Assembly (NCBI GenBank): GCA_013397455.1
Contig: VYZB01000520.1
Span: 1 to 64,000 of the forward strand
Length of the DNA: 64,000 bases
DNA from: Crotophaga sulcirostris
Lineage: Eukaryota; Chordata; Aves; Cuculiformes; Crotophagidae
Reading direction: 5' to 3'
Each line of letters starts with the position of its first letter. Positions within the stretch are counted from its first letter, which is position 1. The notes below the pieces were generated by a model. It had not been told where the DNA came from and searched no databases. It was given only the letters and a program-made list of their open reading frames with translations. Shown in pieces: positions 49,926 to 63,361 of the stretch. The position numbers were made by a program, and so were the translations under genes.

Positions 49926-52109
49926 GCTTGGTCCTCTTGAACTAGGGGCAAGTCTTCCTTCTCCTGAATGAAATGTGTGGACTAATATCTCACGCTGAGA
50001 CAGTTCATTTTAAGACAAAGTGTTATTGTTTGTTCTTACAGTTGAAACAAAGCATTTAAAATGATAGCTCATCTCTCATGCTCATCTCTCTTATTAAAGT
50101 CTTATCATCACAGGATAGGATGCTAGTCATGTCTTACTTCTTCTTATTCCATAAGCCAGTGTATCCATACAGTTTATGAATTTCTCTGCTGATCAGAAGA
50201 TTTCCCCTTTTCAGAACCTCTGGAGATCAAGAATTTCTTTATTTCAAGAGAGCTTTTCATCTCATGAGTCTCTTACTTTCTTTTCCCTATTTCCTGTATC
50301 AAATTAAGTTAAAATATTCACTTGATAACCATGACAAAAGCCAAGTTCACATTCCAGAATTTATTTTAGATAAGTTCAGAAACATATTTTTTGCAGTGTC
50401 AGGGCCCAAATAAATAAATGAGTCAATGCTTCCCAAAACAGACTTGACTTATAACCACTTGGGATATTCAGAATGCATCAGGTTTTGTTCTTGTGCTTGA
50501 TGTTGCATCATTTATCAGGACTGATATTATCAAGTTCTCTACAAAGCTATATATAAATGGCATGACATTCAGCCATTAAAATTAAATAGTAATTTATTAA
50601 ATAATAACAAAAGGCACCTTAAGCCTTTATAAAATCTATTTGTATGATAAGGTCCATGTATTTGTCTTCAGTTGACTGCAGGACAGAACCACCTAGCTGT
50701 GAAACAGTCACACTCAGATAGGTGGAAAGATAAACTCCATAGTTAGGCAGCCACCACCACTCAGCATCAACAAACACTGGACCAGAGGGGGAACATGGTT
50801 TGTAAACTTCCTGAAAGAACTCCTAACATTTTTTTCTCTGCAGAATGTGACCATTGTGTCACCTCATCCAATATCTTATGAGGGAAAGGCAAAATCTCTG
50901 GTCTATCAGCATTCTCCCCTCTTCCACCTCTCCCCCCCAAGAAAATGCAAAACCATTGAACTGAGCATTTGTAGGCAAAATAGTGTAATAAGCAATGGAT
51001 TCAATTCAAAATAGATATTATTTTTACTTGGGAAAAAGGTTCATTTCTATATTAAGGGGTAACATTCCTAAGAAAACTTTATTTAAAAGTATTTTCCCAT
51101 TATTTTCTTTCCTATCTACATTTTCAGCAAGGCATAAATCTTATGATTTTCATATGGCTTGCAGATAGCAGACACTTTAATACTCCCACATGCCTGAAAA
51201 TAAGATTGGCTCTTTCAAAGTTTCATTTACCAAGATGGTAAAAATAGCAGCCTAGTAGGAAGCACTGTTTGCTATCAATTTTTAAATGCTTGCTCTACTG
51301 GAGTAATGATAAGTAGTGGACCCTCCTCCTCACCCCCATCCCCCACCTTTTTTTCTTCCCCAAAAAGTGTTTTGTAGAGGAAGTGCTGAAGCAGAGAAAA
51401 ACTGCATGAATATTTAAAGCAGACCCAGCCTCTGTTGCCACTCGGAAAAACAATCCAAATTATAGATGTTTTAGGAAGTTCAGTGTTGTGGCATAGATGT
51501 CAAAATGTATCATGGCAAATATTATGTATTCATCAAGTTCTTTAAAATCCACGACATTGTCCAAAAAAAAACCTGTGTTGCTTGTTTGAAAGAAAATGAG
51601 AGGTAATTAACTCTCAAGCTTTTATTATGACTCCAACCTGAAATTGCTATATTTGATAAATAGCTTAATTTCCACATTTGAAAGAGAAGACTCTTTAAGT
51701 TTTCCAGTATGCAAAATATTTTGAAGACATTACTACAACGCTTTGTTTATTTTTTTAATTCCATTTTCTGTCTATGCTATAACAAGTTTTTTTCTCTAGT
51801 TTTTCTTTTCCAGTTCCCAGTGTGTTTTCAGGAAGTTGTATATAATGATGCTCAGATTTTCCTCCAGATTTTTCTCCTACTGTTTGATTTCAAAAGATGG
51901 CAGACAGGAAGTGTATTTGTAATGTCCACAAGTTCAATTCATAACTGTTTCTGTTTCTGCTACTGATAATGTATTTTCCCTTTTGAAAAGAGCAACACAT
52001 ATGCTGAAGAAAATGAACTGATCATTTTTTTTATGATGGAAAACTGAAACGACTGATACATGTCAAGTATCCCAGTATTAGAATGCTGGTACTTTTATAA
52101 AGATCTCTT
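49926..52109. other. AT-rich DNA, no gene recognised
   Basis: No transposon or gene recognised. The 85-codon plus-strand frame at 51,709-51,966 is Phe/Cys/Leu-rich and looks like a product of T-rich sequence. Confidence 0.6.
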
Positions 52110-52161
52110 CATGTTTTCAGGGTAGAGACCGTACATGTTTTCAGGGTAGAGACCGTACATG
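52110..52161 (+). repeat. Perfect 24-bp tandem duplication
   Basis: The unit catgttttcagggtagagac plus cgta occurs at 52,110-52,133 and again without change at 52,134-52,157. It is followed by catg, the start of a third copy. The surrounding DNA is not repetitive. Perfect identity suggests a recent replication-slippage event, or an assembly artefact. Confidence 0.95.
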
Positions 52162-53713
52162 AAATTAGCAGATGGCTTTCTATCTGTGATCGCACAGATG
52201 GAGATATAAATCATTGGATTTCATTATACCTAACGTTAGGCATCACTCATATCATAAAAAGGAAAACTTCCAAAGAATAAAGACTTGATTGCTCATGAAA
52301 AATATCTTAGACTCTCTTTCAGTGTCTCTCTATCTTTGCTTTGAGATGCAAATGATGGTTGCAGGGAGAGCACCAGGTCTGGAACCATGTAAAGAATTTG
52401 CTGTTTTAAATGAGTTCTTGAGGGTGTGCAGATACAACTGAGGTTTCATGTTTTACTCCTGTTCTCTTCTTAAACAAGAATGTTCCGTGAGGATCTGGAA
52501 AGCATACCTTTTGTGCCCTCTCATTATCTCCTCAACTGGACTTGTGTGTAAGGAGGGTTTATGTAAGGAGGACACACCCCAGTATTTTAGTAGATGATGA
52601 ATTCCGTTTCTACAAGTGAGGTAGCACTACCTTAAGTAGTCCACACAGAAATCAGAACTTCGCATCACTGAACTCTTTTTTAGCAAAAATATACCTGACA
52701 TTTCCTCCAAAGTGACCAACAGAGTAGAAAGGAGACATTGTTGATAGAATTGCACAAATTTGATGAATTGGAAAACAAGCAGATTTCCACTTCCCTCATT
52801 CCAAGGTATTGTTTTATGGTAAACATTCATAATTTTAAAATATTGACTTAGAAATTAATATATTCATAATATATATATTCACATAGTTCTTAAGTAGCAA
52901 GAGCATTACAACTGTCTTTTTCTTTCAGTGTTCCAAAAGCATAGCTTTCTTCATCTATTGAACTAGTGACTTGCTAATGAGTTAAGGAGAAGGTTTGAGA
53001 GTCTCAGACTCAATTCTCTTTCATGTTTGCTGAAACGTTTTGCATTCTTATCTATAATCACAGTAAACACTCACTCTCTACACAATTTCATTTCGGAAGT
53101 TCATAGACATGACTGGGAAAGGCAGACAAATTTACTTTTTCATGAGGCTTTGGAAATGTTTCACTGTCAATGATGATGTTTTTATGCTTGAAAACTTCCT
53201 TGCCACAGCTGTCCTTACCTTCAGTTCCAGTCAACCTGAAACAAACCATGTGCAGTGGAATGGTGCTTATGTAGAATTTTCTTTCTACAGTTTTCCAAAC
53301 CACTCACAAATTCTATGAGATGAGTAAGAAATTATTTTCAGCAAAGCCTGCATTGTATAGAAGAGAATGACTCTAGCCTAGTAAAAGGTTGGCTTGATAG
53401 ATAAATTAGTGATTTTTTTCACTAGATGAGACTTTATTAGGAAAGGGAGTTACAGGAATTAACATTTTTTTTTTCAAACATCTTTGCCATTTTCATTTCC
53501 TTTCTTTTAGTCATTTTATGGGGGGGAAATAGAGTATAATCAGGGAAATTATGCTATTTCAGTCAAATCATCTGAGACAGGTAGCTGGGGCCATGGGTTT
53601 AAGTTGAAAAAATGTAGTAATCTGTAAAATGTTTTCTGCTAAAAGGCATTAGTGTTAAAGAATACACTAAATTAGTTTTATTATGAAAAAAGTAGGATGA
53701 TTACTCTATTAGC

Positions 53714-53741
53714 TTTTCCTTTTTCCTTTTTCCTTTTTTCT
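53714..53741. repeat. (CTTTTT)n simple repeat
   Basis: About four units of cctttt/ctttttc in tandem. It is a short pyrimidine microsatellite. Confidence 0.85.
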
Positions 53742-54235
53742 TTTACAAGACATTGATTTCCTTAATTTTCTTTTAAAATAGAATTTGACTGCAGTATTTT
53801 AACTGACTACTCCTATTTATGAAACAGGATTGCTTTCAAGCACACTTTTAAAAGTAAATTAATACTTTCAGCTCTGCATGTTTAGCTGAATCAGCACAAT
53901 TATTGCTGAGCTGATGACACCTTCTGTACCTAAATAAGCTGAAATCCAGCACTTAATTAAGTCTTCACTAATCTTTTGGCAAGTGAAGGAATAGTCAAAT
54001 TTTTCTAAATTGCTGTCATAGGAAATAAGGAGAACATGTCTATTATCCAAGTACCACATTTGTGCCAATACAGTTTACAAAGATCAGTAATACTTTCCAT
54101 TTTCCAGTGTTTATAAGGCAGACAATTGGGCAGGAATGAAAAATCACCATGGAAGTTTCTAACTGAGCAGCAATCTCTCTTTGACATTTACAAAAGAAAG
54201 AAGTCCTGGGCTCTTTCTGAATGATAAAGGTTAAG

Positions 54236-54265
54236 AAGAAAAAAAAAATCGCCTTTTTTTTTCTT
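54236..54265. repeat. Homopolymer hairpin, A-run facing T-run
   Basis: The arm aagaaaaaaaaa (54,236-54,247) is the exact reverse complement of tttttttttctt (54,254-54,265), separated by 6 nt. It is an A/T homopolymer inverted repeat likely to be unstable in length. Confidence 0.8.
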
Positions 54266-56232
54266 TTTGGTGTCCCACATTTATCTTGTCAGGAATTATT
54301 CCTATGAAGTATGCTCATCTAGCAGCAGTTTGGAATTAAAAATATGTAACTGCCATTACCAAGGATTCAATAAACTGGGCAGAAATTTACTGTTCTTGTA
54401 GAAGTGTCTTGCTTTCTTGTCTCACATATCGTTAACAATGAAAACCAGTGGCAGCAATAAGTGAGTTTATAGTAAAATGCTAAACTCACGTATATCCTGA
54501 ATATGTGTCAGGCAATGATGTGAAAGCTTCATCCTGAGGATTATGTCACACCTGAGGATGTGACACCACATCTCAATGCTCAGGTCTGGAGACAGTCAAT
54601 TGAGCACAGTGAGCATCAAACCCAGTGACTATGATACCCCAGCAGGGATGCGCTTCGAATTTTCGCTGATTCATTTCATGTTCAAATGGGAGTGTGATTA
54701 TGGAAAACTTCATCTAAAGTGCATTGAAAACAAATGCTTAAAGTCTCTTTCCCTACTTGATCCACAGCACAACTTTAAATATTGCAGCTGGTAATATTTT
54801 GTATCTCACCAGAATGAAATGACATTAAAGCAATGAGAAAAAAACAACATGTATAGAGGATTTGATTAAAAGATTAATTGCTGCTCTTATACACAACTCT
54901 GTGAGAATCTAGATTCCTTAATAGTTCCATTCTGTCCTATTTTTTCTTCTTTTTTTTCTTTTTTTTTGCCTCTGAATTCTTTTCTCCATCGTAGTCCAGC
55001 AAGGATGGTATCACCCTTGCTCGTCACAGAGCATGGGTTTTTCATTAACTCAATGATGCAAGGCTTAAGGGCTTGTCAGACCATTTCTGGATTTGCCTTT
55101 ACTGTTCTCCAGCTTATTACAGCTTTTTTTACCTAATGAAGCAAACTGTCCAATAGTTAGGGGACTTTAAACTAACTTTAGCTTTGTGAAATAACATGAT
55201 TTTACTCTATAAAAATTACACAACAGGTGATAACGATTTAACAGTACTAGGTGATCATTGTCTATCAAAACTTGAGAGTCAACAAAAAAAATGAGTGATC
55301 AAACAGACCCTAAAAACAGAAAAATAACTGCGAGTGTAATTACAACCAAAGAGAAAGGAGCCTTTACAAAAGACTCTGAACAACTTAGGGCACTGAGGGT
55401 TCATCCTGACACCTTTCCACTTTGAGAAAGGCTGATTGTTGATCTCAGAACCCAGTGATACACTGGAACAGTGGTGACCAGCAGAGCAAGGGAGCGACAC
55501 TAGAAAAACTGCATATACCAGTTGTAAGTACATCATTGTTGGGAATAAACTGCAATTGGATCATTCAGACTGAAAATATTGACATAATTGCAACTAGAAT
55601 AATACTATTTCTTTGTTTCTTTTTTAATTTGTTGTTGAAATTTGGATAAGATCAGTATTTTTTTTATTCCACATATTGGTATTAATTCACAAAAACAGCA
55701 CAGGCCCTGTTGCAGCTGAAATCAAGAAATTTTATCAAGGAATTAACAACAGCTATCTAAATAATATCTAAATTCATATTTGTCTTGCAGAAAACTGAGG
55801 AGAAAATTATTTGGAAAGAAACTTGAGTGACTTTGTAAAAAAAAAGAGAACAGAATTACCCTCAAAACCCATTACTGAAACACTTTGCCTATGTTCCTAT
55901 TTGGCAAATGATGCTTTCTATTACTTAGGCCAGATACAATGCAGGCAGAAGGCTAAAGATGATCACCCATGGACTGAGTGGTAGAAAAAAAGTCTTTGAT
56001 TATAAAAATTTCATGAACAAGTTTGGTTCATTTTGTGAATAATTATGTAACACTATAATGAAGAAAAAACAGCTGTAGGGTAGGTTTGTATAATGGACTC
56101 TCAGGGAGAAGGAAAAAAAGAACATTTTCGTTGCCTAAATTAGTGCTGATCCTTTCTAGCAGACAGAATGAAACCTCTATAGCCTAGACACAGGTGCAGA
56201 GAAATATGTAGGCATCTACATCTCCAAATGCA

Positions 56233-56275
56233 ATGTCCAGTTGTTGAGCACCTGTAGAGTAAACCAACTGGACAT
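56233..56275. repeat. Perfect 11-bp inverted repeat (hairpin)
   Basis: The arm atgtccagttg at 56,233-56,243 pairs exactly with caactggacat at 56,265-56,275 across a 21-nt loop. Its mixed composition makes it less likely to be a by-product of AT-richness than the other small palindromes. It is too short for a microRNA precursor. Confidence 0.8.
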
Positions 56276-57910
56276 CAAGCTGAGAAGAAAGTCAGTTCAG
56301 CTGCTATTATGAATTTACATTCTAAACATCTTATCCTAAGTTTTTTTTGCAGTAGTTTCCCCTTTGCTTTATTAGCGTGCCATAAAGACTACAAATATGA
56401 TATTAATGCACGTTGATAGTCTCTCATAAAGACCACGAGTGAGGATTTAATAGTGCATGTGACAATCTTGGTATTTAGGGTGGGTTTTTCTTCTAAATAA
56501 CCTTTCCACTACATTTTGACATTTTTGGGGAATGTAGCCATCACAAAGGTTACAAAAAAAAAATCCTAAGAATGTTTTATTGAAGATTTATTGCAGTTAT
56601 ACTAATTGTTATTGGAATGAGAACTATAAGCCAAGTTCTTCACAGCAGTAACTTTTTCATCTTTAATGATTCTATGGTCCTCCTTCAAGTAAGTGTAATT
56701 TATTCAACACTGAAATCTGAGTTTCTGTTCAAAACTCGGTAGTCATAACTGGTGGCAATTTGTTTCTGTAATTTTTTCTTTCACAGAACATTTTTCCTTG
56801 AATAAATGTTTATTAGAGAGTTGAATTTTCCCCTCTGCTTTCAATATTTCTCATTAAATATCTGATAGTAATCCTAAACATTGTCATTGTTACCTTTATG
56901 GAATTTTTCTTTATTATATTTTCAATAAGCATATTTTATTTAATGCTGTGCATGTGTTCCGTTTTGCACTGCATGTATAAGAACCTTGAACCTTTCCCAT
57001 TGTTAACAGATAACTTTACATATGCATAGACAGCACTGTTTTAGAACTATTTCAAGAACTGGAAGAAAGGCTGAACACATGGATTACTTTTGAAATTAAC
57101 AAGAGCTGTATTACTCACTTTTGAAAAGGAAGGTTGGCCAATGTTTTGTACCATTGTTCAATTAATTACATAGTAAAAGAACACACACCATAAGACAAAG
57201 CAACTAGAGCTACCTAATAATAATAGGATTTCAGATAATATTTAATTATGAAAGTGCACTCAAAGTTGCATGTCAGATTTAGGTCCTACTTCTGCAGATA
57301 CTTCAGTTTAAGGCATCTCCCATCATAAGTGTAAAATTATTTCATAAACTGTGTATTTATTGATCTCTACAGAATCTCATTCAGTTATAAAGAAAATAAA
57401 AGAATAAATATTAAGCTAGAGGTCAGATACTACCATAAACTAAAGATGTAGTTTATAAGCATCTCAGTTATAGATCAAATTAATTATAAATATAATTGTA
57501 TTTTCTTTGAGATTTCAGGAATATTTCATTAATTTTAAAGGAAATTGAAATAAGAAATTTTGATATAATCCATAATTAGATCTTATTTTCAAATTTTTCA
57601 GTTCAAACAAATGAATAGAATAATTGACTAAAACTAAATTGTCCCAGTATTATATCTCTAAGTTGATGCACGTATTTTTTCAGATCAAGTTTTTATGCCT
57701 AGTAAATTCTGTACATTTACTCTGTCTTTTGTAAGGTCTATTTGATAAGAAAGAATCATTGGAAATGTTCTTTGAGTTCTTATGGCCTGCTGCCTAATTT
57801 TGTAGTCAGATGAATTCCTGACTAGGTTATGATAAAAACATGTTTGAGCAAGGTTCACATCACAACAAGAAGGATACCGTAAAGCAAACTTGTTAGTTAT
57901 ATTTCTCTTC

Positions 57911-58850
57911 TCACTGACTTATGTACACATAATTCAAAGTTATCAGCGCAAGAAAAATTGATAGGTCCAAGAGTTTCTCATTCTGTAGAAAGGATAATGC
58001 CTCATTCAGCAATGCACCAGTTTTGCTTTCTACCAGATGTTCTTTTAATTCTTCCATCTTCATCAGATAATTATTTCTTACTGGATTTATTATTTCTAAT
58101 TTGATGCATTGATTTGAGAGATAGTGATGAAACACAGAACTGCAGAACTCCCTCATGTTTCTTGAGGGTCACCCTTCTATGTTAATTTCAACTTCTGTCA
58201 ATCTTCTCAAGGAAATTTTTGAGAACAGTAAATGAACTTTTACCTTCCTCTTCCCCCTGGCATCATTGCTTGTATCATTGCCCCTCTTTTCAAATTACTG
58301 CTAGATACACGTGTTCAAAGACTGACAGTTTCAATTTTCCTTCATCCAGTTCTTTTCTTCACCAATAAAGTGGGTATTTGCCATTTCTTTCTGGTTCCCT
58401 CACCAACTTGAATGATTCTCTGAAGGTCTAGACAAGCAGGTACATCTTGAAATATCTCTGAAGTTTCCCTAGCTTGAATTATAAACCAAACAACACAAGA
58501 CAGGTGAGGGTTCAAAGGTATCAAAATGCAGGTAAAATTTTTGGCATCAGTTTCTCTCTTAAGTTTCTCCCAGTGTATCTGGATAAAAGCATCCAAATGA
58601 TTTTTTACTTCACTATTTATTTCCTCGGAATAGCAATTTTTTTGAAACATATACCATTTTTATTTATCATATTTCTTAAGCCATATCTATGCTAAGGAAG
58701 ACTCCACTGTCTAAACTGTTGACAAATTCAATATATTGAGGTAGTTTCCTACAAAGCCGAATTTTCCTAGTATAACATTGCCACATTTTCAATATCCATT
58801 TTTCAAACATTGAGATAATACAAAAGCTGGCAACATAGACTTTGCCTTAA
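57911..58850 (-). other. Protein-like open pieces on the minus strand, identity unknown
   Basis: Three open pieces follow one another on the minus strand: about 56 codons within 58,850-58,680 (includes MFEKWILKMWQCYTRKIRL), 102 codons at 58,650-58,342 (includes KNHLDAFIQIHWEKLKRE), and 81 codons at 58,156-57,911 (includes MKMEELKEHLVESKTGALL). They are separated by stops and frame changes. The composition is mixed, with charged residues and helical-looking stretches, unlike the Phe/Ile-rich shadows elsewhere. I recognise no family. This could be a decayed pseudogene or chance, since frames of this length are expected here. No splice-site or start context supports a live gene. Confidence 0.2.
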
Positions 58851-61800
58851 AAAGGAATTTTTATGTCATGGATGGTGTATCTTCATCATGGTAGGGTATG
58901 CTGTACAAAATTAAAGAGGGATTCCTTTTTTACTGTTTTTGTGGGTTGATTTTAAAAAAATCAAAGGCAAAAAATAATAATAAATCAAAGGAACCAAAGG
59001 TTATAATGAAGAAAATATTTGGTCTGGAACAGTCTTTCCGAGGAAGAAAGTCTTCCCTAGTTTTTCATTTTATCCCTATATTTTCTGGAAATTTCAAAGC
59101 TTACTTCATATTATATTTCCATAGCACATGATTCCACCTTCCCTCTCTCCCTTACGTTCCTGGAAAAAGGTGATCCACATGAACTGTCTTTCAGATCTGT
59201 TTTGCTATCTAGGTTACAGTTTTCTTTCTTTCTCTTTTACTGTCAGTGTCTCCCTTTTTCAAATTTAGTCTTCTGAACATCAAAGTTCTTATCAATCTGC
59301 CAAGTCATGGGCATGAAAGTGTCATATAGTGAGATTTTTTATTTCCTCTTTAAACAGAGCTGATGGTTAGTGTTCAGAACAACATCAATTTTTTTCTTTT
59401 TTCTTCTGATCCTTCTCGTAGTCCCACCTAGTTAAAAATCATCCCTCTACGATCTCTTCCAAAATGTCTTACTTACTTAGGAAGAATACATATTTACTTT
59501 TTACTAACTATTTTAAGTTACAAGTATGTTCTGTATCTTTCTATTTATTCTAGTTTTCTATGGTGCCGTATCTAAGTCTAGTAATCACAATGCTAGCAAA
59601 AATAATAACTGACTTGCTTCTCACTGTCCCTTTGTGCTAAGCAGCTTGTTTCTCTTTAGGATATCTAATCATACTTTCAATTGATTCTTTTTCTAATGAG
59701 ATTAGCAGAAGCAACAATCTTAATTTCATAGCAGTAATTTTGTATCAAGGTGAACTTCAGAAAACCATGTCCCTTTTAATGTGCTTTAATATATCTGTCC
59801 CTATAAACTTAAGCATGTGAAATATACCCATTCCTATTGAAAACCTTAACTAGATTTTCAAAAGGTTACAAAGATCTAGACTCACATTGAATTCTCAAAG
59901 CTCTTAAAGCCTAAAATATTTCAGAACACCTGGGAATAGTTAAGATAATTATTTTTCCTTATTCTTTTCCCCAAATTGTAATTTGATGGGTTTGCCTGAA
60001 AATCAATTTGAATTCAAACAAAACTTCAGATAGAAAACTCATACATTTCAAAATTATATCAATTGGTTTAGAGGAATCCTTGTGTTTAAAAATGTTGAAG
60101 TCTCAGAGGCTGATTCTTTCCTGTCTCTGTGAGGGCAGACAGAAGGAACAAGCTTACTTTAAAAAAACAGATATGGTCCAGTGGGGCCACTGAATATTTT
60201 TGGTGGAGAAAACAAACAAAAAAACAACTAGTCAAACAAAAAAAAAACCAACCGACCACACACACACCCTCCAAATCCCTCACACCCACCACCCGCCAAG
60301 AAAAGACAATTTAATGTTGCTTTGCTACTGTTATAATGTTGTCTGCTGGCAGGATTTTTTAACTAGTTTCTAGTAATCTGTTTATTTTTTCCACTGAATT
60401 TCGATATTTGTAATTAAAAAGAGCAAACATGAAAACACGATAAAACATTTGGGGGGTTGAGTTGGAATTCTATATTAATATGTTTATTAAAAATGTTTAA
60501 AAATATTGTCAGTTATGTCATACCTACTCTAACTAGGCAGCAGTGAAAACTAGACCAGATTCAGGAAAAAACAACCTACATAGACATCATTGCTAAACAG
60601 AGTAATATGGGAAGAGAATACGGGTATTTGGGAAAACTAAATCAGTGCAATCAGACTTCTTAAATGTAGGTCAATAATCCCAATATTGCTATAATAATAA
60701 AAATTGGTCAATTTTAAGGTATTCAGTAAATAAGCTTCTCTACACAACAAAGATGATATTATCCCTAAGGGAGACCATCTTTACTTATTTTTAGCATGTG
60801 TTGCAAGTGAAATGTATCTAAAATTTAGGACAAAAAATGCATGTATGCAATGTCAGTAACTGAATAAGTATTTCTTCCTTTCTGTAGAATTAGTCGAATC
60901 TCATGTATGAAACTAGACTTGCCAAATTATGGGAACATTTATGAAAACCTGGGCTAGTAAAAAAATTGGAGCTATTTGAATATGTAAATCAAAAAAAGTA
61001 TTAGGAAATTGCTGCAAAAGCAGTTGTGTGTTTTGAATTAAAAAAGAAAGAGGAAGGATTCAGAAAAAAAAAATATTAGAATTGTTGCATGTACTTTTGT
61101 TGGTTGCCTTGTAAGAAAGTTTGAGCGGACTGGACATTATTCATCTGAAGGAGATATGAATACAGTGGGAAAAATGTTCACAATTTTGGCAGTGAGATTC
61201 ACATAAAGTAGGCTCAATATCAATTCTGCCAGAAGTTTCTTGTAGGAGCAGAACACAGTAATTAAGCTTGCTGTCCTTTAGTTTCCTGTGCAAAAACGGG
61301 GGGATAAAACACTAACTGCCTTATAATATTTTTTGTATTTTTAATTAGATTGTAGATAACTGACATAAGCAATTATTTTTTAGTAAAGGCTTTGATTAGG
61401 GTAAGGTTTGTAGGCATAACAGAATTGATTAAACTGATAATAAAGATGAACAAATGAATACTGTTTAAACAACAGATTATCAATATCATGATCAAACTTT
61501 TATTATCCAATAGTAAGTATTTGCTGTTTCCTGGCATCTATCCAGTGAATAGCAAAACTAATGCAAACCTGTCTTTTTCAGCATGTAGTGCCAGGGCTTC
61601 CAGAGCTTCTGAACCAAGGCATATGGGAGCTAGGAACCTTGGGAAACCCACCTGTCTGTTGCCAGGACTCCAAGGTTGATATCAACTGGCTAACTAAGAA
61701 GGAAACAAGACAGTGCAACAAAATAGTTTGAGATTTGGAAAGAAGTTTATCATACGTCTTATGAAACAGTTCAGTTTTGATCAGCTGATTCCAGTGACAA

Positions 61801-63361
61801 TGAAAACAAAAGTAATAAAGAGAAAAAGGCAAAAAGTTTTAACACTGTGTTTCTGACCACCTCTAAAAATCTTGTGTTTGTTGGCCTTAACTTGTAGTTT
61901 TCTAAGAAAAATAATGTGAAAAACTGAAACACTGAACAAAGCATTGAATTGATTTGACTGGATTCAGAAAACTATTCATAAAGTTAGACAAAATCATATA
62001 TTTATACAGTACTTCTAATCAAGCAAATTTATTGTATAAAGCTTTCTCAGCTCCCTGTTGTTTTCTAGCTTTAGCATGCAAAGGTGGGGAAGACATAAGC
62101 ACATGAAGTGGATTTACAAGTCCACACAAGGGAGTTGTAAAATGACAGTTAGAAGGAAGTTTTTGCATGTAAGTAAAATGTGATGTATATGTTTTATGGA
62201 GGGATGTCTTCTGTAGTTAGTTGTTCTGAAATTGCATCAAAGGACTTTCTGCTACTTTAACAGTAGCAATCGAACAGATTGGGGCAGTGGGAGGGAAATA
62301 AAAAACTAATATTCTATCAAGTAGTGGATTTAACTCTCCAAAACAAGTTAGACCACTCAAGGTCGGACAATTATAATTTCCTAGGGAACATTATGATCTT
62401 CAGCAGCCTATACAAAGTACCTGAATGTACTCCATTTCAAACTGATAACTCCAAGTAGCTGCCAAGGCTTTTATACTTAAAGGTAAGCTATGCTTATGTT
62501 ATGTATATTAAAAAATTCAGGTCTGTATTAGCAAGTTTAGGGAAGAAAGAGTCATCTGTAATTGATTGGAAATGTAAAAAATAAGAGTGATTACAAAATT
62601 AGAATATAATTAACTTTGCACCAGTCCAGAAATCTACAATGTCTTCTGCAAAATAGGGTCTTTAAAGATACATTTGCACACATATATATAAAATAGGCCA
62701 TGATCAATGCTTTACTCTTAAGTGTAAAAAATATTGCTTGAGATCAGAAGGTTAGACTTCATCTTTGCCCAACGAAGCAGATTCAGCCCAATTGTTCATT
62801 GGGAATAGTCTCTGTTGCACTCTGCCCACTTGCTATACTTCTTATTAGTTTCAGGGGTTTGGTGGATATTGGCTTACTGCTGGGCTGATATCCATTGGAG
62901 TCCAAATGAAGACGAGCAGAAAGAAAGATAATACTACTGTGATCTTATTAGAAATCCATATTCAGCTTAAAGTCCAGCATAATTAGGTTTGTTTTAAAAT
63001 TGTCTTTCTTATATATGAGTCCGTTTGTGGATTTGGGCCTAAGGGTCTTCAACTAACTAGTAAGGTTGATTAACTACAAATGAGAGAATACTTCACAAAT
63101 CAAACATTAAATCCTTTTTATAATTGCTGTGAGATTTTGGACAAGCTATGCAATTTATTATAAGGGAATGCAGAGAAAAAAATTCCGGTTTATCTCTGTG
63201 GGAATTTGATTTCTGGAGTGGTATTGTTAGGATTAAAAATACTGTATTCAAATTCCTACTATTACCTTTATTCTTCATAGCTATTTAGTTGGTTAAATGT
63301 TTTGTGTTAACTTGTGTTCCTTCAAGAAAGCGCTTACTAAAGAAAATAAGAAACATAAAAA
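58851..63361. other. AT-rich DNA with simple repeats, no gene recognised
   Basis: No transposon or gene recognised. It includes an AAAC/CA-rich tract near 60.2-60.3 kb. The short piece at about 61,575-61,680 is slightly GC-richer but has no recognisable identity. Confidence 0.55.
60209..60300. repeat. AAAC and CA-rich low-complexity tract
   Basis: The run starts with AAAC words, passes through ten A residues, then a short (CA)n at about 60,256-60,267 and C-rich sequence. G and T are nearly absent after 60,234. The open frames crossing it on both strands are compositional artefacts. Confidence 0.8.

Larger units (their letters stand above)
52162..57900. other. AT-rich DNA, no gene recognised
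   Basis: Nearly 6 kb without recognised transposons or genes. It contains a 15-bp-period repeat of tgtaaggagg at 52,547-52,571, a CTTTTT simple repeat near 53.7 kb, an A/T homopolymer hairpin near 54.25 kb, T-rich runs at 54,940-54,970 and an 11-bp inverted repeat near 56.25 kb. Open frames of 69-71 codons overlap on opposite strands at 53,088-53,318, with no recognised domain. Confidence 0.55.

Noticed and set aside
53210..53250. Possible tiny exon with AG and GT flanks on the minus strand
   Set aside because: AG and GT dinucleotides this close together occur often by chance, and no adjoining exon was recognised.
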